NCBI GenBank assembly: GCA_963665735.1
Contig: OY762444.1
Span: 1,240,001 to 1,304,000 of the forward strand
Length of the DNA stretch: 64,000 nt
Direction of reading: 5' to 3'
DNA from: CATOSK01 sp963665735
GTDB taxonomy: Bacteria > Chloroflexota > Dehalococcoidia > Lucifugimonadales > UBA3495
The translations under genes and the position numbers were made by a program. The notes under the pieces are model-generated. The model made no database searches. It had not been told where the DNA came from and saw nothing but the letters and a program-made list of their open reading frames with translations. Shown in pieces: positions 44,334 through 52,563 of this stretch. The first letter of the stretch is position 1; each line of letters begins with the position of its first letter.

Positions 44334-44879
44334 ATGCCCATCACGTACGGATTGAATATGTCCAGGCTGGGAATGGTCCCGCCATCGGGTCACACCGTTC
44401 TGAAGGAGTATGCAATCCACACGGAGAAATCGGACGTTTTCTTGTCGTACCGAAGCCCTGCCCGGTGTATTACCGAGGAACTCGCGGCCTTTCTCAACAA
44501 CCAGGGAGCAACCGTCTACATGGACGTTCACGACGACTTCCTGAATCCCGGGGACAGCGACCTGGACCTCGCGCTGTTGACCGCCATAAAAAACTCATGC
44601 ACGATGGTAATCGTCATCTCGGACGAAACACTAAGATCATGGTGGGCCGGTTCGTGGTGGGTGCCCTGGGAGATAGGAGTGTCTACCCCTTACGGGATAC
44701 CAAGGGCCTTGTACGGTCCCCGGTTAACCGATTCGCTTCCGACTTACCTGGTGAAGTTGCCCCGGTTAAATGGCCTTCAGGCCGCCAATCAATGGATACT
44801 CGATAACAAAAGTCGTCGACGCCCCCAAATGCGGCTACGCCGCCGACTTAACCGCGGACGAGGGTTTTTCCCTCGCTGA
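44334..44879 (+). CDS. TIR-domain protein
   Basis: A 181-residue protein. SDVFLSYRSPARCITEELAA at about 33-52 is the TIR box 1, followed by GATVYMDVHDDFLNPGDSD, KNSCTMVIVISDETLRSWW and WVPWEIGV as later TIR elements. A TIR-specific Glu (WEIG) sits where the NADase glutamate is expected. The last 30 residues become Arg-rich and may lie beyond the true fold, possibly after a small frameshift, since the region 44880-45019 has no gene. First of three TIR genes in a row. Confidence 0.75.
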   Translation: MPITYGLNMSRLGMVPPSGHTVLKEYAIHTEKSDVFLSYRSPARCITEELAAFLNNQGATVYMDVHDDFLNPGDSDLDLALLTAIKNSCTMVIVISDETLRSWWAGSWWVPWEIGVSTPYGIPRALYGPRLTDSLPTYLVKLPRLNGLQAANQWILDNKSRRRPQMRLRRRLNRGRGFFPR

Positions 44880-45019
44880 CACTCCACGGAACCGGTACGA
44901 GCGAGTTTTGGCTTGCTCTCCCTCAAGGCGAATCACCGCCAACCACGGAGACCAAGGTTACCTCGCACAGTCAGGGTCAGAAGTCTTCGCAGTTTGCAAG
45001 CAGGAGAAACAGTCGTTCG

Positions 45020-46219
45020 ATGACGGGAAGCCCCCAGTTGGAAGAAATGAACCTCCGTCCCCCGCTCGCGTTGTACGTCGTTTGGCATACCAAATTCCCC
45101 ATGGGTGAGAACATCGGGAATATGTTGCGAGACCACTTCGGTTCTCACAAATTCACGCACGCGTCCGGCGGAGACCGCCTGAGGGTGACGTTCCGAAACA
45201 CGCCCGCCCCCAGTGCGAACATCCCCCTGCCCATAACCTGGGGCGATTCGGACACGGCCGCGGTGATAACGCTACTCGATAACGAGCTGATAAAGCACCC
45301 CGAGTGGGTCAATTACGTTCGGAAACTCGCAAGCGAAGCTGAGGAGGCCGGCTTCGGCGCCCGTTTGATCCCGGTGGCAATGGAGAACGCAACTCTCAAC
45401 GTCGGGCTTGCGGAGCAGGCGATTCGCTGGCATGATTGGGCCGGGTCCCGCGACGAAAAAGAACGGCGATTGCTCCGGGAACTCAAGTACGCGTTCAGCA
45501 GAATGCTGAGACATCGATTGGCCGAGTTGCGGCATCCCATGGCCGACCGGGACGCTCTGGGCGATTTTCTGGTCAAAGTGCCGGTCTTTCTCAGCCATTC
45601 CAAGCACGACCCTTACGGAGAACCCGTGGCCCTCCGGTTGAGGGATTGGCTGAATAACAACGCCGACCTGGCCACGTTTCTGGATATACGAGACATACCG
45701 GCGGGAGTGACCTTTGATTCGGTCATCAACCACGAAGTGGGAGAAAGCGTGATGGTAGCCATCTACACGGACTCCTACTCCTCCCGAGAATGGTGCCGGC
45801 GCGAAGTTATCAGGGCAAAGCGCCTGAACGTACCGATGATTACGGTCGACTGCCTGCAAGAAGGCGACGAAAGATCCTTTCCCTACCTGGGGAACGTCCC
45901 CTGCGTCCGCATGAACCCCGAGGCCGATGACCGGCTCGAATCCGTCGCCGACCGGATAATGGACGAAGTATTCAAGGACTTCCTCTGGCAATGCCGCGTG
46001 GAAGGACTGAGGACGCGTTTTCCGGAAACGACCTTCCTGGCCCGAGACCCGGAGTTGATCTCCCTGGCATCCCGCCCTCAAGCAACATTGGGGACCCGTT
46101 GGGACATAGTTTATCCCGGCCCCCCGCTGGGCACGGCGGAAACGGACCTGTTCGCGGACGTTGCCGGGGACGTTCACCTGCTCAGCCTGATAGAATGGCT
46201 CTCACGGAGGGGACAATGA
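45020..46219 (+). CDS. TIR-domain protein with unique N-terminal domain
   Basis: A 399-residue protein. The C-terminal half has a TIR domain at about 190-320: VPVFLSHSKHDPYGEPVALR, TFLDIRDIPAGVTFDSVIN, ESVMVAIYTDSYSSREWCRR (catalytic-type Glu in REWC). The N-terminal 180 residues (LYVVWHTKFPMGENIGNMLR, then AAVITLLDNELIKHPEWVNY) look like a second, diverged TIR-like or Rossmann fold. Stop and next start overlap as ATGA, so it is made together with the SLOG protein. ATG 45047 (preceded by GGAAGAA) is an alternative start. Confidence 0.78.
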   Translation: MTGSPQLEEMNLRPPLALYVVWHTKFPMGENIGNMLRDHFGSHKFTHASGGDRLRVTFRNTPAPSANIPLPITWGDSDTAAVITLLDNELIKHPEWVNYVRKLASEAEEAGFGARLIPVAMENATLNVGLAEQAIRWHDWAGSRDEKERRLLRELKYAFSRMLRHRLAELRHPMADRDALGDFLVKVPVFLSHSKHDPYGEPVALRLRDWLNNNADLATFLDIRDIPAGVTFDSVINHEVGESVMVAIYTDSYSSREWCRREVIRAKRLNVPMITVDCLQEGDERSFPYLGNVPCVRMNPEADDRLESVADRIMDEVFKDFLWQCRVEGLRTRFPETTFLARDPELISLASRPQATLGTRWDIVYPGPPLGTAETDLFADVAGDVHLLSLIEWLSRRGQ

Positions 46220-47097
46220 CGGCTCAGGAAATTCAACGGCCCAGAACCGTCGGCATATCGATTTCCGACAGCCCGGATATGCAGGCATTGGGATTGAGCG
46301 AAGGACACCTCCGGGACGCGATGACCGACGTAGCCACGTATCTCCTGTCATCGGGGGACGACCTGGCCTACGGCGGCGACCTGCGCCAAGGAGGTTTCAC
46401 CGAAGTATTGTTTGAACTGGCCGCCCGTTACACCCACCCACACAAAGGGATCATCTCCCATCACCACGGCGACAGGGAAGGAGTCACCCATGTGAAGAGG
46501 GTGACCAACTACTTCGCCTGGCCCGTCCACATCAGGATGACGTACGACCAGTTGGACTCGCTGACCGAAGAGGTTGGGGATGTAGCCGAGTTGATGCTCC
46601 TCGACCTGGAGGGCGATCCCATGTCGGTAGAACAACGGAAGTCGATTCCGTCCGGCGAGCCTGACGATCTTGTCTGGACCAACGGGCTAACCGCCATGAG
46701 GCGGACCATGAGAGAGCGGACCGACGCTCGAATCTTCCTGGGCGGCAGGGTCAAGGGTTACAAAGGGTTTATGCCGGGCGTGGCCGAGGAAGCGCTACTC
46801 TCGCTGCAATCGAGTCAACCAGCGTTCCTATTGGGCGGATTCGGCGGATGCGTGCGGGACGTGGCCGAAACTCTCGGACTGGTCGAGTCCTGGCCGGGTT
46901 CCCGGGACGACTGGCCGGGCCGTTGGGAATTCCAAAGCTTCGGCCCGGACGACCTGAGGAACGGCCTCTCAGTAGACGAGAATCGAGTATTGGCCGGAAC
47001 TCCCTACATCGACGAGGCGTTGCCGTTGGTGCTGAAAGGCCTGCGCAACCTGCGGCGCGACGACACGCAGGAAGTACCCGGCCACGGAGAACAATGA
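46216..47097 (+). CDS. SLOG-domain nucleotide-sensing protein
   Basis: A 293-residue protein from ATG 46216 with GGAGGGGACA upstream. GISISDSPDMQALGLSEGHL, then SSGDDLAYGGDLRQGGFTEV and later ARIFLGGRVKGYKGFMPGVA and PAFLLGGFGGCVRDVAE match a SLOG (LSDAT-type) Rossmann fold. SLOG domains bind nucleotide signals; in Thoeris ThsA the SLOG domain binds the cyclic ADP-ribose isomer made by ThsB. Here it is a free-standing protein without the SIR2 part, sandwiched between two TIR genes, so it may sense their product. Confidence 0.7.
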   Translation: MTAQEIQRPRTVGISISDSPDMQALGLSEGHLRDAMTDVATYLLSSGDDLAYGGDLRQGGFTEVLFELAARYTHPHKGIISHHHGDREGVTHVKRVTNYFAWPVHIRMTYDQLDSLTEEVGDVAELMLLDLEGDPMSVEQRKSIPSGEPDDLVWTNGLTAMRRTMRERTDARIFLGGRVKGYKGFMPGVAEEALLSLQSSQPAFLLGGFGGCVRDVAETLGLVESWPGSRDDWPGRWEFQSFGPDDLRNGLSVDENRVLAGTPYIDEALPLVLKGLRNLRRDDTQEVPGHGEQ

Positions 47098-47142
47098 ACG
47101 GCCCACAGAAGCCGCGGGATTCTTGGCTGACAGGAGAATCGG

Positions 47143-47709
47143 ATGCAACCCGCGCCTCGGCACAAGGTCTTTGTCTGCTACCACCACCAGCAGGACCAGG
47201 GGCTTCGCAACAAGTTCGAAAACCTGTTTGCCGACCGGTACAACATCATGGACTCCCGGTCAGTCAGGATAGGCGGAATACCCGATGGTCTGCACCTGGA
47301 CGAAATCAGCCGGCGGATTCGCGACAATTACCTTAGGGATGCGACCGTGACCGTGGTCCTTATTGGAAAGGACACCTGGAGAAGGAAGCACGTCGACTGG
47401 GAAATCGCGGCGTCCGTCCGTGACACCGACGCAAATCCCAGGTCGGGGCTGATCGGGATCCTCCTGCCTTCCCACCCTTCTTACCGCGAGGACGGCTACG
47501 ACCCTTTCACGATACCCCCCAGGCTCCACTACAACGTCGAGTGTGGCTTTGCCAAGCTGTATAAGTGGAGTGAATCCCCGCAGCAGGTGGCTGGTTGGAT
47601 TGACGAGGCCTACAGGCGCCGGAAGCAAATCATCCCGGACAATTCCCACGTCAGGTTTGCGAAGAACTGGAAGGGGCCGAGGTGGTATCCACAACGACGC
47701 GGTGGATGA
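47143..47709 (+). CDS. ThsB-like TIR protein (MTH538/DUF1863 family)
   Basis: A 188-residue protein from ATG 47143, preceded by AGGAGAATCGG. KVFVCYHHQQDQGLRNKFEN, then DLHLDEISRRIRDNYLRDA-like sequence, TVTVVLIGKDTWRRKHVDWE and LHYNVECGFAKLYKW follow the pattern of the Thoeris ThsB/MTH538 TIR-like family. Known ThsB proteins use NAD+ to make a cyclic ADP-ribose signal on phage infection. Glu in HVDWEI is the expected catalytic residue. Follows the SLOG gene by 45 bp. Confidence 0.8.
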   Translation: MQPAPRHKVFVCYHHQQDQGLRNKFENLFADRYNIMDSRSVRIGGIPDGLHLDEISRRIRDNYLRDATVTVVLIGKDTWRRKHVDWEIAASVRDTDANPRSGLIGILLPSHPSYREDGYDPFTIPPRLHYNVECGFAKLYKWSESPQQVAGWIDEAYRRRKQIIPDNSHVRFAKNWKGPRWYPQRRGG

Positions 47710-47836
47710 AGTTTCGGTGATTGGTCGGGAACCTCCCTCGGAAGCGACCTGACGACGGGATTGATTTTCAAGATCACCGTTACGGCTTTGCCACGCCGGG
47801 CTGACGCGAAAAATCCGGCCAAGGGGAGAAGCCCCC

Positions 47837-48853
47837 GTGAAACGCATAGTCATCTGCTCCGACGGGACCTGGAACACGCCGGACCAGGAGTCGCCTTCCA
47901 ACGTAACGGAGACGGCCCGCGCGGTGCTGCCCACCGCCCCCGACGGCACTGTCCAGGTCGTGTTCTACGACGCCGGCGTCGGTACGGAAAATTCCCCTCT
48001 GCTGCGAATGCTGGGAGGAGTGAGCGGAAAGGGCATAGAAAAGAACATCCGGGACTGATACCGGTTCCTGATGCACAACTACGAAGAGGGGGACGAGATC
48101 TACCTATTCGGATTCAGCCGGGGAGCGTACACGGTGCGCAGCCTCGCAGGGCTGGTTCGCAACGTCGGGGTGCTGGAGAAGTCCGAGGCCGGCCGGATCC
48201 CCGAAGCCTTCCGGATGTACCGCCGCTCCGACGCCAAGCCGAGGTCAGAGGAAGCCACCAGGTTCCGCGACCGTTATTCCCGCGAGGTTACCATCACGTT
48301 CATCGGGGTCTGGGACACCGTGGGAGCGCTGGGCGTCCCCTTGCGGCGTCTGGGGAAGCTGACTGCCAGACGCCACCGGTTCCACGACGTTGAGTTGAGC
48401 GGGATCGTCAAGAACGCCTGTCATGCCCTGGCAATTGAAGAAAAGCGCGGCCCGTTCCGGGCCTCCCTGTGGAGAGCCGAGGTCAAGCTTGGCCAGACCG
48501 TGGAGCAGGTCTGGTTCCCCGGCGTGCACGGCGACATCGGCGGGACCGAGGGCGACAACTCCCTGGACAACGCCCCGTTGGAGTGGATGAAAGCCAGGGC
48601 GTCGGCGTTGGGACTGGCCCTCGACGCAACGGACGCGCCCCGATCAACCGACCCGTCCCCACCGGCTATTGGAGAGCAGGGTTTCTGGGACCTGTTGCCG
48701 TCTCACCTCCGGGAAATCGGGGGAGACGCGACCCAGGCGGTTCATCCCACGGCCCGGGACCGCTTCAGGACGGTGGAGTCCTACAAGCCGAGGAACCTGG
48801 CCGAATACCTGGCCCGGCCCGGGGCGCGCATCTACGGGGAGGACGAAGACTGA
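47837..48853 (+). pseudogene. DUF2235 alpha/beta hydrolase with in-frame UGA
   Basis: Reading from GTG 47837 (GGGGAG upstream), KRIVICSDGTWNTPD and VVFYDAGVGT are the DUF2235 start motifs. An in-frame TGA at 48056-48058 interrupts IRD-stop-YRFLMHNYEEGDEIYLF. Beyond it the family continues intact: GFSRGAYTVRSLAGL (nucleophile Ser), GVWDTVGALG (Asp) and FPGVHGDIGG (His). DUF2235 includes Tle1-type phospholipases and effector-like lipases. The only lesion is one stop codon, so this is a fresh nonsense mutation, a sequencing error, or readthrough. It would be the effector-like last gene of the TIR/SLOG operon. An ATG at 48071 could make a separate C-terminal piece. Confidence 0.7.
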
Positions 48854-48961
48854 ACCGCTTCCCATAGGCTTAGCTACTCGCAAATGGGATTCTCCCCGAG
48901 CCGCCCGGCCCTGCCCCGGCAGCTCCCCATTAAAACTGTTCCGCCAGAATAGAAAGTCGCG

Positions 48962-50389
48962 TCAGACTTCCTCCGACTCCTCTCTGATAAAGTCCCGGGA
49001 GACGAGTTCGAGCCTCTCAACAGCGTCTCCGAACTTTGAGGGCCTACCATCCATGAGCGATGGGGAACCGGCCTTGACCTCCTCAACGATTTTGGAAGCC
49101 CTGGCACGTTCGGAATCCTGGGCATTGTCTTCGTCCGGTTCCCCAAGCAACCTTTCGTACCGCTCCATGAGGGACGAGTAATTGTCCCCGGGAACCAGGT
49201 GCATCATGCCAAGGATGAGTATGACTTCAAACAACATCCCCTCGGGTTTTTCCCGGATCGCTTCGGCCCCCGGACGCCCGAAAATGGATTCGACGACCTG
49301 CTCGTCGGTTGCCTCGCGTCGAAGGAACCGATGGTAGAGTCCAATGTCCACCGTTCGAAGTATCAGCGCGACAACCAATTCAAACCCAAGAGGCCGCTGG
49401 TTGTCGGGAAGAGAGGCCAGGGTCAGGCCCAGCCTGTGGAGCGACTGGGAAGTCGTCCGCAGGCTGATGTTGTAGGCGCTGAAAAACGACAATATCATTT
49501 CCTTGATTACCGGATAGCGCTCCCTAGTTTCCATGTCGCTGTTGTCAAAGAACCCGTTGATGCCGGTTGTCCTGAGATTCGACTCGATGAAACCCCCCTG
49601 GTCGGGTTGCGACAGATGGAAGTCAATGTCGAAGAACCGGCGCAGATACCCCTGTGCGTCGAATTCGCTGCCGTAGAGTCCCCGGATCGAATGCTCGAAC
49701 TCCAGACGATTCACCGCCAGCACGAACACGATGTGGTCTACGGCAAAGAGGTGTTTGGCCACTTCCAAGAGCTTCACCCCGTAGGTAGGACGGCAGCGTT
49801 CCAGTTCGTCGATTATGACGATGAGGGGCCGTCCTTCGTTGGATTCGGCGAGGGATGTCGCCATCTCTTCCAGGGAGTCCCGGAATTCCCTCATGGCCTT
49901 CCGGGCTTCCCGGTAACCGGACATCCTTTCCTCGGAAAACTCTTCCATAAAGGGTTTGACGTCCAAAACGCCCTGGGTTCCGATGCTGACCACCGTTGGC
50001 AGGGCCCGCTTTACCATCGCCTTGGCGGCTCTGCCCACTTTTCCCATCGCGGCAGCCAGTTTAGCGGACCTGGTCATGTACTGTTCCAGGTCCTGCGACA
50101 ATTCTTCGGACAGGGCTATGAACGGCTCGGTCGCAAAATCGGTTTCCCAGGCGCTGAAATTGACAACAAAAAAGTCTTCGCGCTGAAGGTGCCCGGTCCA
50201 CATATTGATGAAAGTGGACTTGCCCTCGCCCCAGGGCGCGTCAATAGCGAGGACGCAAGGGCCTTCAATCGAGCTGACGATGCTGGTAAGGATGGTGGCC
50301 GACTCTTCCCGGCCTAGCCCGTCATCCCTGAACGGGTCGTCCTTGCGAACCCGGATATTCCGGGGCTGCACTCGTACCTTCGTTTCCAT
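48962..50389 (-). CDS. KAP-family P-loop NTPase
   Basis: A 475-residue protein from ATG 50389, preceded by AGGAGGGAGTC. Walker A (DAPWGEGKSTFINMW) is at about 50-64, and Walker B (PLIVIIDELERCRPTYGVKL) at about 184-203 with the KAP-typical DELDRC-like sequence. The insertion between them contains a short hydrophobic stretch (KMVKRALPTVVSIG) that may touch the membrane. KAP NTPases are STAND-related and appear in phage-defence settings such as PifA-like exclusion. It converges on the DUF2235 gene and is divergent from the XRE regulator. Confidence 0.82.
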   Translation of the reverse strand: METKVRVQPRNIRVRKDDPFRDDGLGREESATILTSIVSSIEGPCVLAIDAPWGEGKSTFINMWTGHLQREDFFVVNFSAWETDFATEPFIALSEELSQDLEQYMTRSAKLAAAMGKVGRAAKAMVKRALPTVVSIGTQGVLDVKPFMEEFSEERMSGYREARKAMREFRDSLEEMATSLAESNEGRPLIVIIDELERCRPTYGVKLLEVAKHLFAVDHIVFVLAVNRLEFEHSIRGLYGSEFDAQGYLRRFFDIDFHLSQPDQGGFIESNLRTTGINGFFDNSDMETRERYPVIKEMILSFFSAYNISLRTTSQSLHRLGLTLASLPDNQRPLGFELVVALILRTVDIGLYHRFLRREATDEQVVESIFGRPGAEAIREKPEGMLFEVILILGMMHLVPGDNYSSLMERYERLLGEPDEDNAQDSERARASKIVEEVKAGSPSLMDGRPSKFGDAVERLELVSRDFIREESEEV

Positions 50390-50679
50390 GACTCCCTCCT
50401 ATAACTTTTACCGCGTTTCGACACACTTTCGGGTGAAAACGGAACCATCCAAGAGTCCGCCATAAAGGCCGAGAGAGAATTTCCAAGGTCGGGCAAACAT
50501 CCACCGGGCCCGCCGGTGAAAGACCCTATACCAAACCACAGTAGCTTTTTCTCAGGCGCCGGTCAAATTGAGGAAGCGCCGGGGCAATCAATCGCCACCG
50601 CCTGAAGGCAACATCGTTTTGCCTGGCGCTCACCTTCTCCCCAGCCCCGGATTGAATATATATCACTCCATTGCAGGGA

Positions 50680-50697
50680 TTGACAATCACCTGTCAA
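50680..50697. promoter_or_regulatory. Inverted repeat upstream of the XRE gene
   Basis: TTGACA-ATCACC-TGTCAA, a perfect 6-bp inverted repeat in the 345-bp gap between the KAP and XRE genes. TTGACA could also serve as a -35 box. A likely binding site for the XRE protein at 50735. Confidence 0.45.
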
Positions 50698-50734
50698 CAG
50701 CCAATTTTTATTATCCTGACCTCAGTGACGGAAG

Positions 50735-51118
50735 ATGCTTGGTGAACGGATAAGAGAGGCTCGAAAACGAGCGGGGCGTCTGCAGGTGGACCTGGCGGTT
50801 GCATTGAACAAACACCGCACGCTGATCAATAAAGTCGAGCAGGGAAACAGCAGTTTGAGCGTCGAGGCTCTGGCGAAGGCCGCCGTGGAATTGGGCGTAT
50901 CCTCCGATTGCCTGCTGGGTCTGACCGATGACCCAACCCCGGTTACACAACTCCTGCAACAAGGGAGCGACGTAAGCAGGACTCCTCCGGTTCCCCAAGC
51001 GGCCCCACTAACCCCGACGACATTCAGGCCACCTTTATTGCCAGGGGTCTTCGGTCTCCCTTGCTTGAAGGATGGCTGCGATCAGGCGAAGCACTGCTTG
51101 AGCTTCAACGTCAGTTAG
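50735..51118 (+). CDS. XRE-family transcriptional regulator
   Basis: A 127-residue protein. The helix-turn-helix covers about residues 3-60: LGERIREARKRAGRLQVDLA, then HRTLINKVEQGNSSLSVEAL and AAVELGVSSDCLLGLTDDP. The C-terminal 50 residues are Pro/Thr-rich and of uncertain value, since the last 84 bp overlap a convergent small gene. A palindrome lies 38 bp upstream of the start. It probably regulates itself and perhaps the divergent KAP gene. Confidence 0.75.
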   Translation: MLGERIREARKRAGRLQVDLAVALNKHRTLINKVEQGNSSLSVEALAKAAVELGVSSDCLLGLTDDPTPVTQLLQQGSDVSRTPPVPQAAPLTPTTFRPPLLPGVFGLPCLKDGCDQAKHCLSFNVS

Positions 51119-51235
51119 GCTGGCGAACTCCGCAAATATGCCGTCCATCTCCGGCGGCACGTCGATTACGAGCACAACCTTGCCTTCCACGATTCCCGTC
51201 CTCCCGTTCAGAGTCGTGGAATCATGGATTGGCAT
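51035..51235 (-). CDS. Small hypothetical protein
   Basis: A 66-residue protein from ATG 51235, preceded by GGGAGG. It begins MPIHDSTTLNGRTGIVEGKV and contains a strand-turn (VVLVIDVP) and a helix (DVEAQAVLRLIAAILQARE). It overlaps the convergent XRE gene by 84 bp. The balanced composition and ribosome binding site are the only support. The XRE-small gene arrangement could be a toxin-antitoxin-like pair, but no family was recognised. From 51236 to 51795 no other gene is seen. Confidence 0.45.
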   Translation of the reverse strand: MPIHDSTTLNGRTGIVEGKVVLVIDVPPEMDGIFAEFASLTDVEAQAVLRLIAAILQARETEDPWQ

Positions 51236-51488
51236 ATCCTCCCTACCCGTCAAACTTGTGGAAGAATAACGACATTGGTAGCAACCCATCGTTAGGGCGT
51301 GGGATACCGGTTTACAGGAACGAGAAAGTCCGGCTGTCCCAACAGTCGGAGCCAGCCAATATCCCGGTAGGGCGCCAGGCACATCCTCACCCGGTTTCGC
51401 TCCATTCGGGATGTAAATTAACCGTAGGCGTCCCCCTCAGAGGCAATTGGAATTGAGGGTTGTTCCTAGTTGGGCGTATTTCCTGAAC

Positions 51489-51523
51489 AATTTCCCCATA
51501 CCGAAAGGTCGAGGCCGGTCTTG
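51489..51523 (+). repeat. Solitary CRISPR-like repeat near island end
   Basis: AATTTCCCC, core ACCGAAAGGT and GGCCGGTCTTGA align with the repeats at 15322, 20331 and 21465. Only one copy is seen here, in the 560-bp gap between the second island and the backbone. Confidence 0.35.
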
Positions 51524-51795
51524 ACGAATCGGGCGTATATCGTGTACCTGGTGGAAGCCACGGCAGCTACGGCCGCCCGTATCCAACTCTATGCTAAGTA
51601 GAGTCCCGGTTGACGGCGGCAGTCACGAGCGTTTTTCATTTCCCACTGCATGAAATACGTGGTGGAGACGGGATTCGACGTATTCCACCGGAGGCGCGGG
51701 AATCGTTTCATATTGGCCGAAGTTCCGATGTGACACGGAAATGAGGCAATTCCCCGGGCATCAGCCACCCAAGGAACGGCCAAGCCGGGAGAACC

Positions 51796-52563
51796 TCACT
51801 TCAACCGCTCCACCACCACCGGCCCCAGCCAACGGCCCACGGTGAAGTATTCCAGCGTCTCCTCCCCCTCCCCCACCGATGCAACCCCCAGCCGCATCAC
51901 TCCTCCCACCGCGTAGGATTGTACCACCCCGCCCCGCCGCACGTCGAAGGTGGTCCAGAAGTTCACCACCGGGTGCGCCGGATGCCGCAGTTCCCAGCCC
52001 AGCTTCGACCGGAAGATCTCGATCATCGCCGGGGTGGGTTCTCCCAGCAGCGGCAGCGCCTCCGTCGCCTCAAAGACCATCTCCCGGGCCACGTGGCGCT
52101 GGAGGGTCCCGGCGTGGAAGTTGGGAATGGAGTCGGGGTACCCGTCGAAGGCGAACAGGTCCCGGTGGGGATGGATTTCCCTGATGCGGCGGGAGGTCCA
52201 ATCTCCCCCGGAGTCCCGGTAGAACTCGATGCCGTACGCGGGGTCGAACCAGTCCTCGCCCACCGCGGGAGGAACCGGCTCGCCCTCAGGGAAGCGGCGC
52301 ACCCTGGCCAGGGCCACCGTCTGCTCCTCCGGCGCCGTCAGCGTGGGATCCGGCCCCGGGGTGGGCGGAATCGACGCGATGAGCGCCTCGTGCTCCTCGC
52401 GGATTCGGCGCAACTCTTCGGAAAAGGTCGTGTCCTCCACCCCCGGCAGCAGCGCCGAACCGGAGGCCGGCGTGGGCAGGATCACCGGCGTCGGAAGGGG
52501 CTCATTGCCCCCACAAGCCGTCAGGATGACCGTCAAGAAAGCCGCCGTCAGCAAAAACTTCAT
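51796..52563 (-). CDS. Lipoprotein, hypothetical
   Basis: A 255-residue protein from ATG 52563, which overlaps the upstream stop as ATGA. The signal peptide KFLLTAAFLTVILTAC ends in lipobox LTAC (Cys17), followed by a short Pro/Thr linker (PLPTPVILPTPA). A domain of about 200 residues follows with one EEQTVALARVRRFPEGE-like basic segment. It is the last gene of a four-gene minus-strand operon of anchored proteins. Family not recognised; likely an extracellular lipoprotein. Confidence 0.75.
   Translation of the reverse strand: MKFLLTAAFLTVILTACGGNEPLPTPVILPTPASGSALLPGVEDTTFSEELRRIREEHEALIASIPPTPGPDPTLTAPEEQTVALARVRRFPEGEPVPPAVGEDWFDPAYGIEFYRDSGGDWTSRRIREIHPHRDLFAFDGYPDSIPNFHAGTLQRHVAREMVFEATEALPLLGEPTPAMIEIFRSKLGWELRHPAHPVVNFWTTFDVRRGGVVQSYAVGGVMRLGVASVGEGEETLEYFTVGRWLGPVVVERLK

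Noticed and set aside
44334..48853. Canonical Thoeris system
   Set aside because: No SIR2-SLOG ThsA protein is present; SLOG is free-standing, so the locus can only be called Thoeris-like.
50568..50670. Additional CRISPR-like unit near AATCGCCACCGCCTGAAGGC
   Set aside because: Similarity to the repeat core is short and could be chance; no second copy at 73 bases.
51236..51795. tRNA or integrase remnant at the island end
   Set aside because: The stretch was read for cloverleaf and recombinase motifs and none was convincing; only a degenerate repeat was kept.
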